Shown here: positions 1 to 9,190 of the stretch, piece by piece
Layout of the letters: each line of letters starts with the position of its first letter
Position numbering within the stretch: position 1 is the first letter of the stretch
NCBI RefSeq assembly: GCF_037023145.1
Contig: NZ_CP146094.1
Span: 186,001 to 250,000 of the forward strand
Length of the DNA: 64,000 bases
Source: Ralstonia sp. RRA
Lineage (GTDB): Bacteria > Pseudomonadota > Gammaproteobacteria > Burkholderiales > Burkholderiaceae
Reading direction: 5' to 3'
Notes under the pieces: generated by a model
Database searches by the model: none
Told to the model about the DNA's origin: nothing
The model's input: only the letters and a program-made list of their open reading frames with translations
Position numbers and translations under genes: made by a program

Positions 1-1438
1 GCGTCAATTGCAAGGTCCTGTTGTCCAGTGCGAGTTCCATCTTGTCTCGCATAGGCACAGTGAACGATGTTGGATCCTGCCAATCAACCGTGAGGTCGGT
101 TTTATCCACACGGTCGAAAACATACATCGTCGAAGGCGTGCTACGCAGCTTCACCGCGAGGTTCCCATTCGCCTCGCTAAGCGTTTCGATGCCGGCCTTT
201 CCAGCTACTTGCACGAGACCATTCAAATCCGCAGAGGCATACAGCGACTTCGCCACCTTATCAACGCCGAGGTTGAATGCCCCGGTGCCAGCCCTCGTGA
301 TCTCTTCAGCTTTCGCCTCAATGGTTGGAAGCCGATCAATCGGCGGCACAGAGATCTTCGAATCGGCAAGGCCACCAATCCAGTTCAGGCGATAGCCTTC
401 CTTGTCTGCGAACACTGACAGAGTGGACTTCATGGAGATCAAACCACCTCCTACTTTTCCGTCTCCACCACCGTCACCATAGCCAACCAGCTCGGCAAGC
501 CTGCGCGCGCCCTCCTCTCGCGTGATGGCACCCGCCTGCATTTCCGATTTGACGGCGTCCGCCTTGAATGCCAGAGAATCAGGCGAAGCGTAGTCCACAG
601 GCACTTGCGTCACCTTGCTGAAGATCTGAAGCTGCGCATCTAAGCCGCTGGCCCCGCTTGTATCGGCAACAAGTCGGATGATATTTGGAGCGACCCCGTT
701 CTTTACGAGCCACTCCTTCACCGCCGCGGCTCGCTTCTCTGCGAGCGTCTCCATCATGCTGTCATCATCACGGCCCGTGACCACAATACGCCCTGCGCGA
801 CGTGCAGATTCAAGAATCTCCGCAGCAGTGGCCTTCTTCGGCACGACCAGAGTCGAGCTCCCGCGCTTGAAGAGAACGTCGAAACGATCTTCTGTCGGGA
901 GCGAGGTTGCCCATGCCGCGTTGTCTCCCGTTACAGGTACCGCGTAACTATTGGCTTGAATTGCTTGCTTAACGTGAATCGGACGCCCTCTTTGCAGTAT
1001 CGAATACAAAGCATCGGGATCAAGATTCTGTGCCGAGACTGATCCCTCCGCCGGACGCACTGCGAATCGAGAAATCGTGCCGCTCTGATGGATCTTCGCG
1101 CCATCATATTCAACGACCGCGGTCTCCTGGCCGCGTTGCAGGACGAATCGGTTGCCTACCATTGGAATGGTGTAGTAGAGCCCTTCCTGCGTTGGCTCGA
1201 GCAGTCTTCGCTTACCGCCTTCATCAAGTTCGATGACGGGCGCGAACTTCCCGATCGGGAACTGGAAGTACGTCTTTGCTCCATCATCAAATACTTGGCT
1301 CGGACGTACACTCGTTCCGCCCGAGGTTCGGTAAGCAAAGTCGTAATTCTGGTTCGAAGGTGCGGGAAGTGGCGAGGTTGCGCACCCGCTTGCTAGGAGG
1401 CCAACTAGGCACGCGATAGCAAGGCGGGACTGCACCAT
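1..1438 (-). CDS. Lipoprotein with VirB9-like and OmpA-like regions (partial, 3' end outside window)
   Basis: The frame is open from an ATG at 1438 to the window edge (about 479 codons). The product starts with a lipoprotein signal ending in the lipobox LLASGC, so it is probably tethered to the outer membrane. Residues ~30-110 resemble the C-terminal domain of VirB9/TcpQ-type proteins (motifs YDFAYRTSG, VRPSQVFDDG, TYFQFP). Further on, RIVVTGRDDD...LAEKRAAAVKEWLV looks like an OmpA-type peptidoglycan-binding segment. It follows virB10 by 26 bp as the last visible gene of the virB8-9-10 unit. It could supply the VirB7-like lipoprotein and a cell-wall anchor for the secretion core; that role is inferred. 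Confidence 0.7.
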   Translation of the reverse strand, partial: MVQSRLAIACLVGLLASGCATSPLPAPSNQNYDFAYRTSGGTSVRPSQVFDDGAKTYFQFPIGKFAPVIELDEGGKRRLLEPTQEGLYYTIPMVGNRFVLQRGQETAVVEYDGAKIHQSGTISRFAVRPAEGSVSAQNLDPDALYSILQRGRPIHVKQAIQANSYAVPVTGDNAAWATSLPTEDRFDVLFKRGSSTLVVPKKATAAEILESARRAGRIVVTGRDDDSMMETLAEKRAAAVKEWLVKNGVAPNIIRLVADTSGASGLDAQLQIFSKVTQVPVDYASPDSLAFKADAVKSEMQAGAITREEGARRLAELVGYGDGGGDGKVGGGLISMKSTLSVFADKEGYRLNWIGGLADSKISVPPIDRLPTIEAKAEEITRAGTGAFNLGVDKVAKSLYASADLNGLVQVAGKAGIETLSEANGNLAVKLRSTPSTMYVFDRVDKTDLTVDWQDPTSFTVPMRDKMELALDNRTLQLT

Positions 1439-1464
1439 ATTCAGAAAGCTGCTTTTCACGTTTG

Positions 1465-2799
1465 TTACCTATGAAAGGGTGGCAACACCAAATCTTTGCC
1501 AAGCACGATGCTGACGGGCGTACCGGGATCAACCGTGATGGTCGGCGGTGCGTTGCTGTAGCGATTCAAGATCTGCTGGGAGGTCTGCGTCAAAATCTGA
1601 CCAGCGGCATTCATAGGGTTCCCGCTGCCTGCATACACGTTCCCGCTGCCGGCACTTTTCGGGCTTGTCACATAGCCTAAAGCGGCAGGAATGATGGCCG
1701 TAGCGAAAATCTGCAAGAAATGGTTGTTGACGTCGCCGGTCAGACCAGTTGCGCCGGAAGAATCCGCGCCCTGTGAATTGGGCGTGTCCACGCAAATTCC
1801 GTCGGGCCGGCATATCCGCCCAACACCAACTTCGATCCGCGACTGACCAAGGCGAATGTCCCCATTGTTTCCGCCCGAAATGGTTGAACCTGCAGGAATG
1901 AGAATCTGCGTGCCGGTTACTGTGTCGTACACATCGCTGACAACATTCATCTCAAACGGCCCAGAGAGATCACTATTCAGCGCGCGAGTGGTGACAGCCT
2001 GGATCAGCGTATTCGCCCGAAGGTAGTACTTCGTGGGCGGGGCATATGCCGTTTGAACGGTATGGTCTGCCGCCTTCGAACTGTAGTCAGTCAACCATTG
2101 GGCATTCGCAGCGGCGCCGGCTCCAGGAGCCCCACCATTCTGCATTCCCGGAATGTTCTTCAGAATCGACGACATATCGAACGCGCCAGTGATCTGTTTG
2201 CGCTGCGCCTCAGAGAGTTCGGGTGGAGTGAGGCTATTTCCGCCGCTACCTTGGGCTTGGTTCGGCCCTGACGCCGCCCCCTTCACCAGAACCGGAGAGT
2301 TGCGAATCATCGCTTCACGGTCGGGATCGGAGACAGAGCGCCCCGGGCGCGAACCGGTTCCAGCCATTCCCGCGGGTAGAGGCGGCAACGCGCCGTTGGG
2401 CTGACCGCCGGTAACTGGAGCGTTCGATAGAGGCGTAACAGCTGGAGCAGCACTTGCTACACCGGCATTCGCTGCCTGACGTGCCTGCTGGGCCAGTAGT
2501 TCCTCTTGCTTTCTTTTCGCTTCGACTCGATCTGCTTGCTCTCGTGCTTTCGCCAACCGCTCGCGCTCCTCTGCCTCAGCCTTCCCTTTGTCGATTGAGG
2601 TCGGATCTCCTGCAGGCCCCAATTGTGCAGGCTGCACAGGCGTAGGCTTGAACTCGGTGTTGCGGGTGCTACCCCCACCAAATTTGATGAACATCGCAAC
2701 CAGAACGACCGCGCTGAGCAACAGCACAATCTTCCAATGCATGTTCTTCTTAGGAAGCCCGTCGTCGGCCTCGGGGTCAATGATCATCTTCTCGGTCAT
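1465..2799 (-). CDS. virB10: VirB10/TrbI-like type IV secretion core protein
   Basis: Spans the envelope and links inner-membrane ATPases to the outer-membrane pore of the mating channel. The 444-residue product has a short cytoplasmic N-terminus, one membrane segment (~residues 22-41, around IVLLLSAVVLVAMF), a charged and proline/alanine-rich periplasmic linker, and a C-terminal TrbI domain with the typical TLIQAVTTRALNSDLSGP and ILIPAGSTISG stretches. Its ATG overlaps the virB9 stop by 4 nt (ATGA), indicating translational coupling. Order virB8-virB9-virB10 supports the call. Confidence 0.93.
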   Translation of the reverse strand: MTEKMIIDPEADDGLPKKNMHWKIVLLLSAVVLVAMFIKFGGGSTRNTEFKPTPVQPAQLGPAGDPTSIDKGKAEAEERERLAKAREQADRVEAKRKQEELLAQQARQAANAGVASAAPAVTPLSNAPVTGGQPNGALPPLPAGMAGTGSRPGRSVSDPDREAMIRNSPVLVKGAASGPNQAQGSGGNSLTPPELSEAQRKQITGAFDMSSILKNIPGMQNGGAPGAGAAANAQWLTDYSSKAADHTVQTAYAPPTKYYLRANTLIQAVTTRALNSDLSGPFEMNVVSDVYDTVTGTQILIPAGSTISGGNNGDIRLGQSRIEVGVGRICRPDGICVDTPNSQGADSSGATGLTGDVNNHFLQIFATAIIPAALGYVTSPKSAGSGNVYAGSGNPMNAAGQILTQTSQQILNRYSNAPPTITVDPGTPVSIVLGKDLVLPPFHR

Positions 2800-3560
2800 T
2801 GAACGACCCTGTTGTTAGTGATCTCGACCTCTTCCTTGCCGATCTTCAAGAGTAGCTTGTGGACAACCTTTGTGACCTTAAGGTAGCGGCCATCTGGCAC
2901 AGGTGTCAGCGCCGCATATCGATTGTCAGGAGTCACCCAGAACACTGCAGGCCAGTCCTGCAATTTGGACGGCATCTGCAGCCACGTGAACGTCCCATCG
3001 TCGATAACCTGGACTGGGCGGAACGCCGCTCCGCCACTGATTGAGTAGTCGAAGTTGAGTTGGTCTACAGAAATGCCCCTAGCCAAACCTCCGGCCGGCG
3101 CTTTGGACTCCGACTGCGGCGCAATTCCGGCCGCACTGACCGGCTGCAGAATAGAGGTCGCTGGATAGCCCCAGGTAACGCGTTGGTACCACTTCCCCAC
3201 GTCGGCCGATGTCGAGCGCAACATCAGCTGATAGGTGCGTTTGTCCGTTACTACGGTACCCGAAGTCACCATATCGTCGTATTTCGGGCGAACAAAAATG
3301 TGCCCAGGTACCCCGGTCTCGCAATCCCAAGAGAATGAGTCCCCGACCGCCATGCCCTTAACCACTTCACCCGGCTCCAGCTCGATGTCGGTCACCGATT
3401 TAGGCCGTGTCAGCACTTGGTATGTGTTGTTCGGATCGAATTCAAAGCGAACCAGCCGGGTGTCGCCTGGAAGCGGCGTGGCAATAAGCTCTGCGTGTGC
3501 AGCGAAAGGAGCGGACAGAACCACCAGAGCCGCGGCAGTCTTCAGAAGGATCGACATCAT
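2796..3560 (-). CDS. virB9: VirB9/TrbG-like type IV secretion protein
   Basis: Outer-membrane-associated core component that pairs with VirB10 and VirB7. The 254-residue protein begins with a Sec signal peptide ending near AHA. It then shows the VirB9 pattern: an N-terminal beta domain (RLVRFEFDPNNTYQVLTRP, then a GDSFSWDCETG segment) and a C-terminal domain with LNFDYSISGG, VIDDGTFTWLQMP and FWVTPDNRYA. The ATG overlaps the last base of the virB8 stop codon; a second ATG follows at 3557. Confidence 0.92.
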   Translation of the reverse strand: MMSILLKTAAALVVLSAPFAAHAELIATPLPGDTRLVRFEFDPNNTYQVLTRPKSVTDIELEPGEVVKGMAVGDSFSWDCETGVPGHIFVRPKYDDMVTSGTVVTDKRTYQLMLRSTSADVGKWYQRVTWGYPATSILQPVSAAGIAPQSESKAPAGGLARGISVDQLNFDYSISGGAAFRPVQVIDDGTFTWLQMPSKLQDWPAVFWVTPDNRYAALTPVPDGRYLKVTKVVHKLLLKIGKEEVEITNNRVVQ

Positions 3561-4258
3561 CAGAGGTCCTCGACGCGCGCGAAATGCGTGACAAAAATGC
3601 CGACGGGATTTGTGGCGATTTCTTCTTCCTTGGTCGGTGGCTGGATCGAGTAATGCACGGTGAGCCGATACTGCTTGGTCGCGAGCACGCCGTCACCGCT
3701 GTTCGAAACGGTATTCAGAAAGATGAAGCCGATGTTGTTCTCGCCAGGGTCAACGCTCTTGACGTGCACCACCCGGGTGTACTGCGGATTCCTGGCCAAC
3801 TTGCCCCACACATCGTCGTCGGTCACAAGCTTATTGAGTTCGGCCAGACAGGTCCCACGACAAAGTGCCAGAGCCGCCTTGAGACCTTTTGTCGTCGTGA
3901 ACTGGTCAATGGTCAGGACTTGCTCTGCCCAAGAGCGCAGAAAGTACGACCGCATATTGCGGTCCGGAGTGAAGTTCGATGCCGCCACAGCACCACCATT
4001 GGCAACGCTTCCGTCACTTTGTTCGCGCACGATGTACGGAACGATCGTCTTGAGAGGCATGAGCCTGTAATGGTTCAGCGACACGAGGACCAAGCCAATT
4101 CCCATCACCATAGCGACGATGAACCAACGGGCCGAATTTGCTTGACTGGACCCGATGATTTCGAAGAACTCGCGCTTGGCGCGGTCGTAGGCAGTGATTG
4201 GCCCTGCGTTACCCGCCATCAACACATTGACCTCTTTTTCCTTCTTCCTGAACAGCAT
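3560..4258 (-). CDS. virB8: VirB8-like type IV secretion assembly protein
   Basis: Bitopic inner-membrane scaffold of the secretion channel. Starting at the ATG at 4258, preceded by GGAG, the product has about 232 residues: a short charged N-terminus (MLFRKKEKEV), one membrane segment (WFIVAMVMGIGLVLVSL) and a periplasmic NTF2-like domain ending with YRLTVHYSIQPPTKEEEI...NPVGIFV, where the VirB8 family has its conserved NPxG motif. An upstream in-frame ATG at 4309 lacks a good ribosome site. It is the first gene after the terminator at 4411-4435, so it should have its own promoter in 4259-4410. Confidence 0.9.
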   Translation of the reverse strand: MLFRKKEKEVNVLMAGNAGPITAYDRAKREFFEIIGSSQANSARWFIVAMVMGIGLVLVSLNHYRLMPLKTIVPYIVREQSDGSVANGGAVAASNFTPDRNMRSYFLRSWAEQVLTIDQFTTTKGLKAALALCRGTCLAELNKLVTDDDVWGKLARNPQYTRVVHVKSVDPGENNIGFIFLNTVSNSGDGVLATKQYRLTVHYSIQPPTKEEEIATNPVGIFVTHFARVEDL

Positions 4259-4410
4259 GCTCCGGCTCCGAGATTTCTCAGCAGGAAGTAAAACACAGCA
4301 CTGATCCACTCAACCATCGCGAAAGAACGCCTATAAGGGCCACCTTTCGCGCTCGGGGTTCAGGCGCGGAGCAGTTACCTGGGAACCACATGCAGAGGGA
4401 ATGGGGCATG

Positions 4411-4435
4411 AAAAAGGGCCGCATGTAAGCGGCCC
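4411..4435 (-). terminator. Rho-independent terminator after the AAA+ ATPase gene
   Basis: On the minus strand a 7-bp GC stem (GGGCCGC/GCGGCCC, 6-nt loop) is followed at once by five T. It lies 25 bp after the stop of the AAA+ gene and before virB8, splitting the transfer genes into two transcription units. The ~150 bp to virB8 must contain the second promoter; GCCACCTTTCGC near 4340 resembles the direct repeat found at 21840-21870. Confidence 0.85.
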
Positions 4436-4459
4436 TAAGAATGCGCGGAGTCTCCAGGA

Positions 4460-6400
4460 CTAGCTACGAACTACCGCCTGGCGCGCATCAACGACATCGT
4501 CGACGGTAAGATGCCCTTCCTGGCCATCAAGCATACGGACTGCACACTGATTGACCGCCTCCTGCAAAACCGCATCAATATTCGCGATCGACTCTCCCTC
4601 AAGGAGCTGAACAGTTCGCGCGACAAAGCTGTTTTGTGGAGCAATCCCGCGCTTTTGAAGCCAGTCCATCACGAATTTCTCGGTTCCCAAGGCGTCAGGC
4701 GCTTCAAAGCGAACTTTTTCGGTAAACCGACCTCCGCGCATTGCAGCCTCGTCGATATCGTCGACGAAGTTGGTTGCGGCAACAAATACGATATCGGGTG
4801 TCTTACCTGAAGCACCGTCCATTGTTGTGAGAATCTTGTTTGTCAGCGCCGCAACGTTCGAAAGCTGTCGATTCCGCAGAATGTCATCCGCCTCGTCGAG
4901 GAAGACAATCACCGGCCGAATATCCTTGGCCTCTCGAATGAGTTTGTCCCAGGAAACCGGATCGGCAATCAGCGTGCTTCCTGTCGTTTGCAGGAAGGCC
5001 CAACCTGTTGCCTTCGCCAAAGCGCGGGCAGCCTCAGTTTTCCCCGTGCCAGGGGGGCCCCAGAAGACGATGCCAGTCGGAGCCTTCCCGCCCAGTTCTT
5101 CGATCTGCCCAATCTTCGACATGCGCGTTGCAATGGCCTTCAGGCGCTTACTGGAAGCAACCGGAAGGATGAGGTCTTCGATATTCTTCGTGCTTTCTGG
5201 AATCTTCCCCGCACGGCCCTGCAAAGCCCGCATGGCCGCCATCAGATCGTCAAAGCCAAAGCTGGTCCGGTTGCTCTTGCGCTTTTCTTCACGCAGTTGC
5301 TCCCCGACAGATTGAATACGCTTGCTCGAATAGCCCACCCAACGCTTCGCAGCTCTCTCAATCGCCGAGCGTTGGATCTCCGCGTACGGGACAAACCGCT
5401 TCAGCGAATTCTCCAACAAGGCCAGGCGCGCCGCCTCATCTGGTGCGGGGACTTCAATCTTGTAGTCGAAACGGCCTTCCCGAGCGCCTGCGGGGTCGAG
5501 CCTATCCAAGTAGTTAGTCGCCGCAACAACCACGACGCGATGCGCACGAATATCAACCAACAGAGTGAGCAACGTATTGGTCAGCTTACCTTCCTCGCTG
5601 CCGCTTTCGGCCATGCCCGCGCGATCAGCAAGCATGCTCTCGACCTCGTCGAGGAATAGCATGCAGGGCGCGTGAGCTTTGGCCTGCGCAAAAGCCTGCA
5701 CTACACTTTCCGTCGTCTGGTTCTTCCACCGGCTGGCCACGTCACCCGTCCGAAGCTTGATCATCGGAAGGTCGAATTCGCCTGCGAGGCACTCCGCAAA
5801 CTCAGTCTTTCCATTGCCTGGCTCACCAAACAGCAGAATGCCATTACGGGGATCGTTTCCTTCTTCTCGTGCGCCGAGGATCTCTTCGGTGGCATGGCGG
5901 AGCCGGCCCTTAAGTTCCTCCATGCCAACGAGTGAGGAGAGGTCTTTACGGGGCTTCATGACCGGAAGTTGAGGCAGCCGACTTGCACCTTGCTCTTGCG
6001 CGGGATTGCTGGCGAGCTCGCGATCGCGGCTCTCGGAAGCCTCCGGAAATCGGATTGCGAGCCATGGATAGAACGCCAGAATAGGAAGAAAACCCGCAAA
6101 GCCCCAAAACTCGCTGGTAGGGGCGCCTCCAAATTGGAGCGCAATCCAGCTGAAGGCGAAAGCAGTGATCGCTGCATAACCGGCGGACCGAACACGTATG
6201 GCCGCGAGACCAAACATGACGACCACGACCGAAGCGATTCGCCCATAGAGCGCCACGTCTCTTGCTGTCTGGCTCGAGGTGAACAGCTGGTAGGTCTCCC
6301 AACCCCAGGCGACAGCTGTCAACACCGTCAGGACACCGCCGGCGATTACCAGGAGGCCAAGAAGAGTGTCGAAGGGGTTCGACCGCGAGTAGTGGTTCAT
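4460..6400 (-). CDS. Membrane-anchored tandem AAA+ ATPase in the transfer operon
   Basis: 646 residues. Residues 1-125 hold three or four hydrophobic segments (for example LLGLLVIAGGVLTVLTAVAW). Two complete AAA+ modules follow. Module 1 has Walker A GEPGNGKT at ~192-199, Walker B MLFLDEVES at ~247-255 and VVVVAATN. Module 2 has Walker A GPPGTGKT at ~448-455, Walker B VIVFLDEAD at ~497-505 and VFVAATN with an arginine-finger region MRGGRF. This is the Cdc48/FtsH-like layout, but no HExxH zinc protease is present. The ATG overlaps the preceding small gene by 4 nt and a terminator follows. I know of no VirB counterpart. A remodelling or unfolding role in pilus or substrate handling is inferred. 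Confidence 0.88.
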   Translation of the reverse strand: MNHYSRSNPFDTLLGLLVIAGGVLTVLTAVAWGWETYQLFTSSQTARDVALYGRIASVVVVMFGLAAIRVRSAGYAAITAFAFSWIALQFGGAPTSEFWGFAGFLPILAFYPWLAIRFPEASESRDRELASNPAQEQGASRLPQLPVMKPRKDLSSLVGMEELKGRLRHATEEILGAREEGNDPRNGILLFGEPGNGKTEFAECLAGEFDLPMIKLRTGDVASRWKNQTTESVVQAFAQAKAHAPCMLFLDEVESMLADRAGMAESGSEEGKLTNTLLTLLVDIRAHRVVVVAATNYLDRLDPAGAREGRFDYKIEVPAPDEAARLALLENSLKRFVPYAEIQRSAIERAAKRWVGYSSKRIQSVGEQLREEKRKSNRTSFGFDDLMAAMRALQGRAGKIPESTKNIEDLILPVASSKRLKAIATRMSKIGQIEELGGKAPTGIVFWGPPGTGKTEAARALAKATGWAFLQTTGSTLIADPVSWDKLIREAKDIRPVIVFLDEADDILRNRQLSNVAALTNKILTTMDGASGKTPDIVFVAATNFVDDIDEAAMRGGRFTEKVRFEAPDALGTEKFVMDWLQKRGIAPQNSFVARTVQLLEGESIANIDAVLQEAVNQCAVRMLDGQEGHLTVDDVVDARQAVVRS

Positions 6401-6555
6401 TTTCCACTCTCCCGGTGGCCGGCGACTTGATGGCGAACCGCCTGAGTTCGAACTTGGCCTTCGCCGGAAGCCGGTACCACGTTAAAGGCGGTGTTGTAGT
6501 ACAAGCCATAGCCGGCAAGTACAAGAAACAGTATGGTTCGGTAGAGCATCGTCAT
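6397..6555 (-). CDS. Small single-span membrane protein
   Basis: 52-residue product beginning MTMLYRTILFLVLAGYGLYY, one hydrophobic segment followed by a short basic tail. A strong ribosome site AAGGAG precedes the ATG at 6555 and the stop overlaps the AAA+ start (ATGA). The tight coupling to the membrane AAA+ gene suggests joint production. Not recognised as any named VirB component; size and place would allow a VirB7-like or adaptor peptide, but no lipobox is visible. Confidence 0.65.
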   Translation of the reverse strand: MTMLYRTILFLVLAGYGLYYNTAFNVVPASGEGQVRTQAVRHQVAGHRESGK

Positions 6556-6626
6556 GATCCGGATCTCCTTATTCGCCAATTTACGCGAGTGGAATCCGGA
6601 AACAAGCCCTCTCGACAAGCCTGGGG

Positions 6627-6917
6627 CTACACCAACAGATGGTAGAGGAACGGTGCCGCCTCCAAGCACGTCCACAAGAGGAGCCCCGCCACTCCCGCAA
6701 ACAGAACCACTGGCTGTTGCACCAAGAGCCTGGCCAGCGTTACCCCCAGGGCCCCAGACATGGAAGCGCGGACCATTGCATGGAGCTCGACTTCACGTGC
6801 TTCCCACTCCGCCTCAGTATCAGGGCCGCTTCGAAGTAGTTTAAGCGCGCCCGCGAACGCTTCCCCGAAGCTCGCACGTCTTTGCTTCTGAGAGGGTTCC
6901 TTCACTTTTGTGCTCAT
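6627..6917 (-). CDS. Small membrane protein of the transfer operon, unknown function
   Basis: 96 residues. A charged N-terminal half (MSTKVKEPSQKQRRASFGEAF, acidic EAEWEAREVELH) is followed by hydrophobic segments in the second half (GVTLARLL, VVLFAGVAGLLLWTCL). AGGAA precedes the ATG by a usual distance. It lies 52 bp after virB6 and 71 bp before the next small gene, in line with the operon. No family recognised. Confidence 0.6.
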   Translation of the reverse strand: MSTKVKEPSQKQRRASFGEAFAGALKLLRSGPDTEAEWEAREVELHAMVRASMSGALGVTLARLLVQQPVVLFAGVAGLLLWTCLEAAPFLYHLLV

Positions 6918-6969
6918 TTCGAGTTCCTATTATTGAACGGTGGTGCAACGCGGCCACCGTCCAGTCCCA

Positions 6970-8271
6970 TCACGACTTCGACTTATCGCCGCCGTTGCGC
7001 GCTTGAGCCATCGTCGCACGCACACCTCCACCCGACGAGCCAGTTCCCCCACTCGTGGAGCCAGAGCTTGTAGCTGACCTCGAGACTCCCCCTCCTGGTC
7101 GAACGCGGTTATAGCCTGCAGCCACTCCTCGTCGCGCTGCATTCCCCACGGCGGCACCAGCATTTCTAGCACCCCGACCGGCAAGCGCTGCCGCCTTGCC
7201 ACCTGCATAGCCCATACCCTTGTGGGGACCATAGTTCTTCAGATTCGAGAGCGAGCTGAATCCGAAACCGACACGCGAGCCTCCTTGCAGAAGGCCCATC
7301 GCAATCCCGTTAATCTCTGCCATCAGATACGAGATGATGAAGGCCAGGACAACGAGAACGACGTACAAGATCACGTTCGTTGCAGTTGAACCAGCAGCAA
7401 TCGAAGTCATCGTAGTCACGAGAATATTCGTGATCTTGATCATGATGGCGCCAACGACTTGCATCATCCCGGCGCCGATCATGAACTTTAACCATCCATC
7501 AAAAAGGAAGGTTGTATACGGCATGATCAGCCACGGAACCATCACCGGCGCAACGGCCATACCGATAAAAAGTTTCGCCTGAGAGAGGATGTAATTGGCT
7601 GCCCAAATCGCGGATGCACCTGCGATGACCACCGTAGTAATCACCTTCAAAATGACGATCGCCAGGGCCGCAAGCATCGAGCCCAAGTCAAAGTCACCGA
7701 TCGTGTGGAACAACGATGAGAACCAACCACCACTCCCGTTTGACGTAGAGCTAGACGAGGAAGCCCCCCCATCCGTCCACAAACTTGAGATTGCAGTGAA
7801 GAAACCCTTAAACCCGGCCGCCAAGTTTGCGCCGTCGCTATTGAACTGACTGGCGATGGTCGAGAACGTCCGAACCAACGCATTCTGCGAACTCGAGTTG
7901 AGGCACATCATGACGATCCCAAGCATGAGGGTATGCATAATGATGGCTGCGAAAACCTCCCCGAGGGTCTCGCCTTTCAGCATCCCCATCACGCCCGTCC
8001 AAACAAACATGACGCTGAACAGGGCCCACTCCAATTCCTTGCCATTGGCGGACAGCGTTCCGCTCATGCTGCTGAACGCGGATTGCAGACTACTCTCAAG
8101 ACTGTTGAGCTGGCTAGTGACCTGGTTGATGAAGCCTGCGTCTGCCGCACCGATGGACACCGACTGACTACCGCCCGACTGAGCGAAAGCGCTCGTCGAG
8201 TCTCCCAATAGCACAAAGAGAATCGCCGCCCAAATAAGAGCAGCGACTACGTTCGACTTAAGGATTTGCAT
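6970..8271 (-). CDS. virB6: VirB6/TrbL-like polytopic inner-membrane protein
   Basis: Forms the inner-membrane part of the DNA path. I chose the ATG at 8271, with GGAG just upstream, because it gives a proper signal sequence (MQILKSNVVAALIWAAILFVL...SAFAQ); a longer frame reaches 8379. About 433 residues: periplasmic Ser/Gln-rich segment, five or more hydrophobic helices (MFVWTGVMGML, MLAALAIVILKVITTVVIAG, VILYVVLVVLAFIISYLM) and a Gly/Ser/Arg-rich C-terminal tail. The TrbL/VirB6 pattern GMAVAPVMVPWLIMP is present. Place between virB5 and virB8 fits. Confidence 0.88.
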   Translation of the reverse strand: MQILKSNVVAALIWAAILFVLLGDSTSAFAQSGGSQSVSIGAADAGFINQVTSQLNSLESSLQSAFSSMSGTLSANGKELEWALFSVMFVWTGVMGMLKGETLGEVFAAIIMHTLMLGIVMMCLNSSSQNALVRTFSTIASQFNSDGANLAAGFKGFFTAISSLWTDGGASSSSSTSNGSGGWFSSLFHTIGDFDLGSMLAALAIVILKVITTVVIAGASAIWAANYILSQAKLFIGMAVAPVMVPWLIMPYTTFLFDGWLKFMIGAGMMQVVGAIMIKITNILVTTMTSIAAGSTATNVILYVVLVVLAFIISYLMAEINGIAMGLLQGGSRVGFGFSSLSNLKNYGPHKGMGYAGGKAAALAGRGARNAGAAVGNAARRGVAAGYNRVRPGGGVSRSATSSGSTSGGTGSSGGGVRATMAQARNGGDKSKS

Positions 8272-8388
8272 CAGCGCTCCAACCGCGTTCCATAAGATAT
8301 CTGCGACCTCACCAACCCAACACCTGGCTAGCTGATTGATTGAACAGCAACCGCGAGCCGATTTCGAAGCTCGCAACATTGCGGCAAA

Positions 8389-9162
8389 TCAGTGCGCCAC
8401 ACCCCACCAGCCACCGCCAGTTGTTTTTAGGCCATTCACCAGGTTCGACATGTTTGCGTTGTCTGTGCTGATTGTCTTGTCGACCGTCTGCAAGGCATCG
8501 CCGTTTCGTTGCTTTGCGATCTGCTTGTTGAGATCCTCTTGCGCTTTGTCGGCACCATTCATAGCCTGAAGCTGCTGCAACATCTGGGCGCCCTGCATGA
8601 CCATCCGGTTCATTTGGGTGTTCATCAACTGCATCGACTCGTGGGTACCCGCAGTTGCCGGGATCATGGACTGCCACTGCTTGGCCATTTCGTAGTCTTG
8701 TTGAATCGACTGAAGCGTGTTGGCCTCGTTCTGAGCCCGAGTTTTTGCCGCTGCCACGCCGTTTTGGACGTCTGTCTTGAGCTTGTCCATGTACTGATCC
8801 CAGGTCATGTTGCTCAACTGAGCCGCGGAGAACTGAGTGCTAATCTGATTGGAGATGCCGTTGAGGTTGCCGTACAGGCTTTGCAGGGAGTTGATATACC
8901 CGTTGACGTTCGAAAGATTGACGTTCCGGATCTGCTTGATCGTATTGATCGCATTCGCGGGCATCGCTGCGAGCTGCCTCACCTCCATTTCATACTGGCG
9001 GATCTGCGTAGCGTAGGACTGCACTTGCTGGATAACAGACTGCACAGTTTGTGCAGCGGTCATCGCGTTCTGAACGTAGTTCGTCGGATCCCAAACGATG
9101 TACTGCGCAGAAGCCGTTGCCGATGAGATCAGCATGAACAGTGCGATGGCAAATTTTTTCAT
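8389..9162 (-). CDS. virB5: VirB5/TrbJ-like minor pilus protein (second paralogue)
   Basis: 257 residues with a signal peptide ending SAQ, then a long alpha-helical, Gln-rich body typical of VirB5/TrbJ (DPTNYVQN, then repeated QVQSYATQIRQYEMEVRQL). GGGAAA precedes the ATG. It is clearly a paralogue of the next gene upstream: both share DP(T/S)N(Y/F)xQN, the QYATQIxQY segment, AAxIRAQNEA-type and QMNRMVMQxAQ stretches. VirB5 proteins sit at the pilus tip and contact recipients; a specialised role for each copy is inferred. Confidence 0.85.
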   Translation of the reverse strand: MKKFAIALFMLISSATASAQYIVWDPTNYVQNAMTAAQTVQSVIQQVQSYATQIRQYEMEVRQLAAMPANAINTIKQIRNVNLSNVNGYINSLQSLYGNLNGISNQISTQFSAAQLSNMTWDQYMDKLKTDVQNGVAAAKTRAQNEANTLQSIQQDYEMAKQWQSMIPATAGTHESMQLMNTQMNRMVMQGAQMLQQLQAMNGADKAQEDLNKQIAKQRNGDALQTVDKTISTDNANMSNLVNGLKTTGGGWWGVAH

Positions 9163-9190
9163 GATTGTTTCCCTTGCAAATTATTTTCGG

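Noticed and set aside
3497..4291. Plus-strand 264-codon frame over virB8
   Set aside because: Antisense to virB8, which has a membrane span, the NPxG motif and conserved gene order.
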